Assembly (NCBI GenBank): GCA_949282745.1
Contig: CASDQM010000004.1
Coordinates: 62,001-126,000 of the forward strand
Direction of reading: 5' to 3'
DNA from: an uncultured Sutterella sp.
Lineage (GTDB): Bacteria; Pseudomonadota; Gammaproteobacteria; Burkholderiales; Burkholderiaceae_F
DNA: 64,000 bases
The notes beneath the pieces were generated by a model that worked only from the letters and a program-made list of their open reading frames with translations, did no database searches and was not told where the DNA came from. This document shows, piece after piece, positions 10,262 to 16,288 of the stretch. How positions within the stretch are numbered: the stretch's first letter is position 1; every line of letters starts with the position of its first letter. The position numbers were made by a program, and so were the translations under genes.

Positions 10262-12049
10262 TTACTTGCCGAGCACGCGCTTGGCGGCTTCGTCGCCCGC
10301 GATGCGCCCGAAGGTGATCGTTTCGGAGACGGAGTTGCCGCCGAGACGGTTCTTGCCGTGCAGACCGCCCGTGGTTTCACCCGCGGCGAAGAGACCTTCG
10401 ATGGGCTTGCCTTCCTTGTTGATCACCTGGGTCTTCTCGTTGAATTTGAGGCCGCCCATGGCGTAGTGGATGGCGGGCGTGATTTCGATCGCGTAGAACT
10501 TGGGACCTTCGATCTTGAAGGGAGGCTTCGGGCGGTTGAAGTCCGGATCCTTGCCGCTTTCGACGTAGCCGTTGTAGACGCGGATCGTTTCGGCCAAGGC
10601 CTTCGGATCGATGCCGGCATTCTTGCCGAGCTCTTCGAGCGTATTGCCTTCCTTCACGAGACCGAGTTCGAAGCAGGCCTTGAGCTGCGCCACGCGGCTC
10701 ACCGTGCCGTCGTCAAAGATTTCGAAGGCCGTGCCGCCCGTCTGCGCGGAGACGGCCGCGCTCGTCACGTCGCGCGTCGTCATTTCGGAGATGAAGCGCT
10801 TCCCTTCGCGGTTCACGAAGACGGCGCCCTGACCGCGGACGGTCTCGGAGATGATGACGGGAGAGCCCACGAGCAACGTCGGATTGAGCTGGATTTCCTT
10901 CATGTCGACGAGCGCCGCGCCGATCTGTTCGCCGAGGTACATGCCGTCGCCCGTCGTGCCGGGCTGATTCGAAGTCTTCGTCGCCGGATCGAGGTTCGGC
11001 AGGTACTGCTTCACGAGCGCCTTGTTCGCGCCGAGACCGCCCGTCGCGAGCACGACGGCCTTCGCCTTGATCTCATAGACGCCGTTGTGCTTGCCTTCGA
11101 CCAGAACACCCGTCACCGCACCCGACTTGTCGGTGAGAAGGCGAACGAGCCGGCTGTTGAGACGAAGGTCCACGCCCTCCATCTTTTCGACCTGATCGCG
11201 GAAGAAGGCGGAGAGATAGGGCCCGACCGCCTTGCCGCCCTTCGGGCCGTGCATGCGGGGCGCCGAGGCGCCGCCGCCCGCGGCGACGTTTTCGAGTTCC
11301 GCATCGCGTTCCTTCAACCAGGCGATCGATTCGGCGGAATTCTTCGCGAAGATTTCGACGAGCTTCGGGTCGCCCGTGTTCTTGCCGCCCTTCATCGTGT
11401 CGGCCGCCATCATTTCGGGCGTGTCCTTGATGCCCTTGGCCTGCTGATAGACGGAGCCCGCAGCGTTCATGCCGCCCGCCGCAAACTGAGAGTTGCCGCC
11501 GGGAATCGGCATCTTTTCGAGAATGACGATGTTGCGTACGCCCTTTTCGTGCGCCTCCATGGCCGCGACGAAGCCCGCCGCACCGGAGCCCACGACGACG
11601 AGGTCGGCCTCTTCCGAACGGACGGGCGCGACGTCCTTGTAGGAGGCGAGATCCTTCCACTTCCATTCGACGGGCTTGGCGCTGCCGAACGGGATCTTCA
11701 TCGCCGGGAAGTCGTGGCAGCTCAGACAATAGGACTGCGACTCCACGTGCCCGGCGTGGCAGGCCGTGCACTGAATCGTGCCGATGTGGCTCGCGTGCGG
11801 ATCGGGTTTCTTCTTCGAATCGGCGAGCTTCTCAAGACCGCCGTGGCAGCTCACGCACTGCTTGTTGACTTCGGTTTCCGAGTCGCTCACCTGCATGCCG
11901 TTGACGTGGCAGCTCGCGCAGTCAAAGCCCTTTTTCATGTGTGCGCCGGCGAGTTGCGCGTTGTAGTCCTTGTCCGCCGCCTGAGCGCTCAGAGAAGCGA
12001 AAAGCGCCGCCAGAATCGCGGCCGTTGCGTTTTGACGAAACGTCATCAT
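10262..12049 (-). CDS. Tetraheme flavocytochrome c (Fcc3-like), substrate uncertain
   Basis: A 595-residue periplasmic flavocytochrome: signal peptide (1-25), four CXXCH heme sites at residues 44-48, 65-69, 94-98 and 108-112, then an FAD domain starting VVVGSGAAGFVAA. This is the layout of Shewanella Fcc3 fumarate reductase, where electrons flow through the hemes to FAD. The catalytic Arg (in TTRD, about 426), His in IHYAMGG and Arg in NRLGGN are kept. The substrate-carboxylate residue equivalent to Fcc3 His365 is Asn389, 37 residues before the Arg exactly as in Fcc3, and Thr377 is Ser401; so the acceptor may not be fumarate. A strong AAAGGAG precedes the start (ATG 12049 or the next codon, 12046). 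It is divergent from a LysR gene, its likely regulator. Confidence 0.88.
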   Translation of the reverse strand: MMTFRQNATAAILAALFASLSAQAADKDYNAQLAGAHMKKGFDCASCHVNGMQVSDSETEVNKQCVSCHGGLEKLADSKKKPDPHASHIGTIQCTACHAGHVESQSYCLSCHDFPAMKIPFGSAKPVEWKWKDLASYKDVAPVRSEEADLVVVGSGAAGFVAAMEAHEKGVRNIVILEKMPIPGGNSQFAAGGMNAAGSVYQQAKGIKDTPEMMAADTMKGGKNTGDPKLVEIFAKNSAESIAWLKERDAELENVAAGGGASAPRMHGPKGGKAVGPYLSAFFRDQVEKMEGVDLRLNSRLVRLLTDKSGAVTGVLVEGKHNGVYEIKAKAVVLATGGLGANKALVKQYLPNLDPATKTSNQPGTTGDGMYLGEQIGAALVDMKEIQLNPTLLVGSPVIISETVRGQGAVFVNREGKRFISEMTTRDVTSAAVSAQTGGTAFEIFDDGTVSRVAQLKACFELGLVKEGNTLEELGKNAGIDPKALAETIRVYNGYVESGKDPDFNRPKPPFKIEGPKFYAIEITPAIHYAMGGLKFNEKTQVINKEGKPIEGLFAAGETTGGLHGKNRLGGNSVSETITFGRIAGDEAAKRVLGK

Positions 12050-12071
12050 GGATCTCCTTTCGGGGTCGTGC

Positions 12072-12159
12072 GTTCCGATTTTCGGAACTCTTCGTCGCTC
12101 CTTCGTCCGCGAAACCGCGGCGAAGTCGATCGTTTTTTTCTCTCGAAAAAACGATCGAC
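12072..12159. promoter_or_regulatory. Leader inverted repeats upstream of the flavocytochrome
   Basis: Two inverted repeats lie in the leader. One is GTTCCGA-TTT-TCGGAAC (12072-12088). The other is larger, with GTCGATCGTTTTTT (12125-12138) opposite AAAAAACGATCGAC (to 12159). The second would give a long stem carrying T-rich and A-rich arms, so it may act as an attenuator-like element in the flavocytochrome mRNA leader or as protein-binding sites. Confidence 0.5.
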
Positions 12160-12224
12160 GGAGCTTCATTTCAACCCAAAGTCTACGAAACGCGGGAGAA
12201 AGTGTAAATTTTTCTTTTCCTAAC

Positions 12225-12251
12225 CGAGCGTTCGCCATTCGCGAACGCTCG
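12225..12251. promoter_or_regulatory. LysR-type operator between divergent genes
   Basis: An 11-bp perfect inverted repeat, CGAGCGTTCGC (12225-12235) and GCGAACGCTCG (12241-12251), has a 5-base spacer. It contains the LysR-family T-N11-A core (T at 12232, A at 12244). It lies 71 bases before the LysR gene and about 175 bases before the divergent flavocytochrome, the standard place for an autoregulatory and activating LysR site. Confidence 0.7.
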
Positions 12252-12322
12252 TATACTTCTTCTCAAAACCCTCTTTCTTCGCAGAGGGCGAAACCACCGC
12301 CGGTGCCGCCCCGGAAACCACC

Positions 12323-13270
12323 ATGAAACACATCAACTTCACCGATCTGCGCCTCTTTCTCGCGATTGCCGACACGGGAAACCTCACGCGGGCCGCGGCG
12401 CAGTGCTGCATCACGCCCTCGGCCGCGAGCGTTCGGCTCAAGCACCTCGAAGAGGAGGCCGGGTGCGAGCTCGTCCAACGGCTCCCCCGGGGTCTTGCGC
12501 TCACGTCCGCGGGCGAACGTCTGGCGGCGGAGGCGCGCAAGGTCTTCCAGCAGATCACCCGCATGGCGGACGCCATGACGGCCTTTCGCGGCGACGAGCG
12601 GCTCGTCGTGCGGCTCGCCGCCAACTACAACGCCGCCGTCGCGTTTCTCCCGGACGACCTGAGCGGCTTTCTTCTCCAAAATCCGGAGATCCGCATCGAT
12701 CAGCGTCTGTTTACGAGCCGCGGCGTCGCGGAAGTCATCGCGCTTGGCGAAGCGGACATCGGAATCACGGCCTTCACGGACTTTCACGGAGGGCTCGTTT
12801 TTCATCCCTATCGGGAGGATTCGCTCGTGCTTTTCGCGGCTTCGGACCATCCGCTCGCTCAGCGCGGGCGCTGCCGCTTCGCCGAGGCCCTCGAAGAGGA
12901 TTTCGTCGCCCTATCGAACGAAGCGAGCATGCAGACCTTCATGCTCGCCAAGGCGGTGGAACTCGGCCACCCGATCGTGCCGAGAATCCGCGTCCCGAGC
13001 ATCGGCATCATGGGGCGCTACGTCCGCGCCCGCGTCGGGATCGGCTTTGCCACCGAATCCACCTACGAAACCTTTTTCGGAGGCGACCCCACGCTCGGCT
13101 GCATCCGTCTGGAGGACGACTGGGCGAAGCGAACGCTTCGGATCGTCGTCCCCGCCGACGAAACCCGCCTCACGGGCGCCGCGCGCAAGCTCCTCGAGCA
13201 CCTTCGTCTGGCAGCGAAGAACCCCGTCGGGAATCCCCTCCCCGGGACGCTTTCCTCCGTTCCGAAATAA
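12323..13270 (+). CDS. LysR-family transcriptional regulator
   Basis: A 315-residue LysR-type regulator. The N-terminal winged helix-turn-helix is clear (DLRLFLAIADTGNLTRAAAQ, then ITPSAASVRLKHLEEEAG), followed by the two-lobed effector-binding domain (FTSRGVAEVIALGEADIGIT). It is transcribed away from the tetraheme flavocytochrome gene, with a palindromic T-N11-A site between them, so it most likely controls that gene and itself in response to the reductase substrate. The effector cannot be told from sequence. Length and domain order are normal. The 173 bases after it contain no recognisable terminator. Confidence 0.9.
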   Translation: MKHINFTDLRLFLAIADTGNLTRAAAQCCITPSAASVRLKHLEEEAGCELVQRLPRGLALTSAGERLAAEARKVFQQITRMADAMTAFRGDERLVVRLAANYNAAVAFLPDDLSGFLLQNPEIRIDQRLFTSRGVAEVIALGEADIGITAFTDFHGGLVFHPYREDSLVLFAASDHPLAQRGRCRFAEALEEDFVALSNEASMQTFMLAKAVELGHPIVPRIRVPSIGIMGRYVRARVGIGFATESTYETFFGGDPTLGCIRLEDDWAKRTLRIVVPADETRLTGAARKLLEHLRLAAKNPVGNPLPGTLSSVPK

Positions 13271-13443
13271 ACGTCGTCGATGCGGATGCGATGCCTTCGC
13301 CAAACACGAACGTTCCGTACAGATCTTTCCAAACTTTGTTCCGAACGTCAGCAAAAAGGCTCCTCTAGAATTTATGCACCCGTAAGGCGTTGCGCATGTC
13401 TGTGCCGGCACCTTTCCACAACGTTTGCAAAAAGGAAATCGAA

Positions 13444-13911
13444 ATGAAACTGACAAGCCTCTCCATCGAAGAAGGCAGCCGCATGCCTGCGGTGTACAGC
13501 TATCCGGGCGGCAATCGTTCGCCCGAACTCTCCTGGCAAGATCCCCCCGAAGGCACCCGCAGCTTTGCGGTGACCTGCTTTGATCCGGACGCCCCGACGG
13601 GATCGGGTTGGTGGCACTGGTGCGTCCTGGACCTTCCCGCCGACCTGCGCACGCTCCCCGAAGGGATTTCTTCCGAAGCGTTGGAAGCGCTCGGCGCCGT
13701 CACGCTTCGCAACGACTTCGGTGAAGCGGAGTACGGCGGCGCAGAACCGCCCGCGGGCGACGGCATGCACCGCTACGTCTTCACGGTCTGGGCGCTCCCC
13801 GAGGAAAAGCTCGGACTCACCGTGGAGAGCAACTGCCCGACGGCGGGATTTCTCCTGCACGCCAAAGCGCTCGGGAAAGCCGCGCTCACCGCCACCTACG
13901 TGACGGATTGA
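13444..13911 (+). CDS. YbhB/YbcL family PEBP-like protein
   Basis: A 155-residue member of the phosphatidylethanolamine-binding protein (Raf kinase inhibitor-like) family. Typical family segments are present: NRSPELSW, FDPDAPTGSGWWHWCVLDLP, GDGMHRYVFTVWALP. No signal peptide is seen, so it is probably cytoplasmic. Bacterial members have no agreed biochemical function; a general small-ligand-binding role is usually assumed. The start was set at the ATG after AAAAGGAAATCGAA; an upstream in-frame codon exists at 13390 but lacks a ribosome binding site. It has its own terminator and no obvious link to the reductases around it. Confidence 0.88.
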   Translation: MKLTSLSIEEGSRMPAVYSYPGGNRSPELSWQDPPEGTRSFAVTCFDPDAPTGSGWWHWCVLDLPADLRTLPEGISSEALEALGAVTLRNDFGEAEYGGAEPPAGDGMHRYVFTVWALPEEKLGLTVESNCPTAGFLLHAKALGKAALTATYVTD

Positions 13912-13937
13912 CGTCCGAACCGCCGGGATCTCTTTCC

Positions 13938-13971
13938 AAGGCCGCCGAATGCGTTTCGGCGGCCTTTTTTC
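13938..13971 (+). terminator. Rho-independent terminator after the PEBP gene
   Basis: AGGCCGCCGAA opposite TTCGGCGGCCT, ending in TTTTTT (to 13970). Its stem sequence is nearly the same as that of the terminator at 7932. Confidence 0.92.
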
Positions 13972-13991
13972 GTCGTCTATCTGCATCTTCC

Positions 13992-14017
13992 TTGACCTGA
14001 TCCCGATTACCTAGGCA
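13992..14017 (+). promoter_or_regulatory. Shared reductase promoter element, copy 2
   Basis: TTGACC at 13992 is followed by TCCCGATTACCTAGGCA (14001-14017). It aligns without gaps to 6022-6047, with the T-CCCGATT and CCTAGGCA blocks identical. It lies 49 bases before the tetraheme cytochrome gene. Confidence 0.6.
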
Positions 14018-14066
14018 ACGGTCGGGGAAAGAATGACGGTGTTCCAAATCCAAGGAGATCCCCAAA

Positions 14067-14414
14067 ATGATCCGCAACGCCACCTATGCGCTTCTCTGCG
14101 CGGCCGCCCTCCTCGCGGGCTCCGTCTCGGCCGCCGACAAGCCCATGCTTGCCGACCGTCACGTCGCGCGGGGCGTTACCTGCCAGAACTGCCACCCCGG
14201 TCAGAAGCCGACGAACGAAGTCGACATGGGCACCTGCCTCAAGTGCCACGGCGGCAACTACGCCGCCCTCGCCAAGCAGACCGAGTCCGACGACATCAAC
14301 CCGCACGACACGCACCTCGGCGAAGCCCAGTGCGTCACCTGCCACTCCGGCCACAAGCTTCCGAAGCTCTCGTGCGACAACTGCCACGAATTCCCCGACA
14401 TCGTCGTGCCGTAA
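14067..14414 (+). CDS. Small periplasmic tetraheme cytochrome c
   Basis: A 115-residue exported cytochrome: signal peptide to about residue 22, then CXXCH sites at 39-43, 57-61, 89-93 and 103-107. It resembles the first 120 residues of the tetraheme flavocytochrome at 10.3-12.0 kb in heme spacing and in flanking words such as CHGG, HxSH/HDTHLG, CHSGH/CHAGH and CHEFP/CHDFP, so one is a split form of the other. Its likely job is to carry electrons from a membrane quinol dehydrogenase to the flavoprotein encoded 36 bases downstream, and perhaps to the other heme-less reductases here. The gene follows AAGGAGAT and lies behind copy 2 of the shared promoter box. Confidence 0.93.
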   Translation: MIRNATYALLCAAALLAGSVSAADKPMLADRHVARGVTCQNCHPGQKPTNEVDMGTCLKCHGGNYAALAKQTESDDINPHDTHLGEAQCVTCHSGHKLPKLSCDNCHEFPDIVVP

Positions 14415-14450
14415 CGACGACCCTCCGACTGGTTTCAAAAGGAGAAAACC

Positions 14451-16031
14451 ATGAATCTGCAACGTAGAAACATTCTTCGCGGCGGTCTCGCCGCCGCTCT
14501 GACGCTCCCCGTCGCCGGTGTTCAGGCCGTGGAATACACGAAGGACCTGAAGTGGGACAAGACGGCCGACGTCGTCGTCCTCGGCTACGGCGGTGCCGGC
14601 GCCTGTGCGGCCATTGAAGCCCACGACGCGGGCGCCAAGGTCCTCATCCTCGAAAAGCTCGCGCAGGGCGGCGGCAACACGGCCGTCTCCTCGGGCGGCT
14701 TCATGATCCCGAAGGACGCCAAGGACGCCTACACCTACCTCAACGCCACCTACGCCTTTGCCGACAGCGAAAAGGACGAAGCCCTCCTCAACGTCTTCTG
14801 CAAGGAAATCCAGGGCGCCAAGACCTTCATCGAAGGCCTCAAGCCCGACACCAAGCTCATGATCTACGGTCACGCCGGCTTTGCCTCCCTCCCCGGCGCC
14901 GACACGGTCGACAAGTGGCGCATCCGCGGCAAGAAGCGCGGCGGCGACATGCTCTTTGACCAGTACCGCTACGCCGTCGAAGAAGTCCGCAAGATCGAAG
15001 TCATGCTCGAGACGCCCGCTCTCGAACTCATCCGCCGCAACGGCGAAGTCGTCGGCGTCGTCGCGCAGCACGCCGGCAAGCGCATCAACATCCGCGCCAA
15101 CCGCGCCGTCATCGTCACGACGGGCGGCTACGAATTCGACGCCCAGAGCCTTCGCACCTATGCGCTCGGCACGGAAATCCAGGGCCTCGGCTCTCCCGGC
15201 AACACGGGCGACGGCCTTCGCATGACGCAGACGATGGGCGCCCGCCTCTGGCACATGACGGCCTATTCCTGCCCGGTCGGCATGAAGGTTCCCGGCCTCA
15301 AGACCGCCATTCAGCTCAACATCCTGGCTCCGTCGCACATCTGGGTCGACCAGGACGGCAAGCGCTTCGTGAACGAAAAGGGTCTTGACAACCACACCTG
15401 CCTCTACGCCGTCAACCAGATGGACCCGATCAAGCACCGCTACCCGCGCATCCCCTGCTGGCTGATCATGGACGAAAAGGCCCGCAAGGCCGGTCCCATC
15501 TGCGGCGGCGCCACCTCGGGCTACGCCCTCAACCGTGAAAACTACAAGTGGAGCAAGGACAACTCCGCCGAAATCAAGAGCGGCATCCTGATCCAGGCCG
15601 CCACGATCCGCGAACTCGCCGAAAAGATCAAGGTTCCGGCCGACACGCTCGAAGCGACGGTCAACCGCTGGAACACCGACATCAAGAACGGCAAGGACAC
15701 GGAATTCGGCCGCATCCTGAAGCGCGACCCGAAGGGCAAGACCGCCTTTGCCGGCCGCGAAGCCCCGATCGTCTCCGAACCGCTCGGTGAAGGTCCCTAC
15801 TACGCCGTGGCCCTCTACCCGACGATGCTCAACACCCAGGGCGGTCCGAAGAAGAACGTCAAGGGGCAGGTGATGGATCCGCAGGACAAGCCGATTCCGC
15901 GCCTCTACGCCGCGGGCGAACTCGGCTCCATGTGGGGCAACATCTACCAGGGCGCGACGAACAACGCCGAATGCATCGTCTTCGGCCGCATCGCCGGTCG
16001 CGAAGCCGCCAAGGAAAAGCCTTGGGCCTAA
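14451..16031 (+). CDS. Tat-exported FAD flavoprotein reductase of unknown substrate
   Basis: A 526-residue FAD protein of the fumarate-reductase/ketosteroid-dehydrogenase superfamily. It starts with a twin-arginine-type signal (Arg5-Arg6 in QRRNILRGG) and then has the FAD motif GYGGAGACAA (about 45). There is no FMN-binding or heme domain. The residues that define dicarboxylate reductases are missing: the region of the catalytic TRD reads GLDN, the HHTMGG motif is LNTQGG, and NRLGGN is replaced by YQGATNN. It therefore probably reduces a different type of molecule, with an architecture like known gut reductases that pair a flavoprotein with a small cytochrome. It is in one operon with the tetraheme cytochrome, its likely electron donor. 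Folding before export (Tat) fits a protein that binds FAD in the cytoplasm. Confidence 0.85.
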   Translation: MNLQRRNILRGGLAAALTLPVAGVQAVEYTKDLKWDKTADVVVLGYGGAGACAAIEAHDAGAKVLILEKLAQGGGNTAVSSGGFMIPKDAKDAYTYLNATYAFADSEKDEALLNVFCKEIQGAKTFIEGLKPDTKLMIYGHAGFASLPGADTVDKWRIRGKKRGGDMLFDQYRYAVEEVRKIEVMLETPALELIRRNGEVVGVVAQHAGKRINIRANRAVIVTTGGYEFDAQSLRTYALGTEIQGLGSPGNTGDGLRMTQTMGARLWHMTAYSCPVGMKVPGLKTAIQLNILAPSHIWVDQDGKRFVNEKGLDNHTCLYAVNQMDPIKHRYPRIPCWLIMDEKARKAGPICGGATSGYALNRENYKWSKDNSAEIKSGILIQAATIRELAEKIKVPADTLEATVNRWNTDIKNGKDTEFGRILKRDPKGKTAFAGREAPIVSEPLGEGPYYAVALYPTMLNTQGGPKKNVKGQVMDPQDKPIPRLYAAGELGSMWGNIYQGATNNAECIVFGRIAGREAAKEKPWA

Positions 16032-16061
16032 GATAGCTTCACACTCTCTCCTTTGGTGATC

Positions 16062-16101
16062 GCGGGGCTTCCTCTCTTACGGGGGGAAGCCCCGTTTTTT
16101 C
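16062..16101 (+). terminator. Rho-independent terminator after the cytochrome/flavoprotein operon
   Basis: CGGGGCTTCC pairs with GGAAGCCCCG, followed by TTTTTT. Confidence 0.92.
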
Positions 16102-16220
16102 ATCCTTTTCTTTGAGTCCTCTGCCAAACGGCGGAACGCCGCTTCCCGTTTTTCTCCTCTACCCATCCCCTACTTGCCCGGCTCCCATACCACGGAAGCG
16201 GGACGGCAGTAGTAACACCG

Positions 16221-16261
16221 TTGTTTCCTCCCCGAGCGAACGACCATAATGGTTCTTATGG
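16221..16261 (+). promoter_or_regulatory. Promoter with overlapping palindromic operator before the urocanate reductase-like gene
   Basis: TTGTTT (16221-16226) and CATAAT (16245-16250) are 18 bases apart. The -10 lies inside an inverted repeat CCATAA-N6-TTATGG (16244-16261). A protein bound there would block RNA polymerase, so this looks like a repressor operator. The shared CCTAGG box of the other reductase units is absent. Confidence 0.5.
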
Positions 16262-16288
16262 AATGGTTTTCTCTTTATCGGAGGATGT

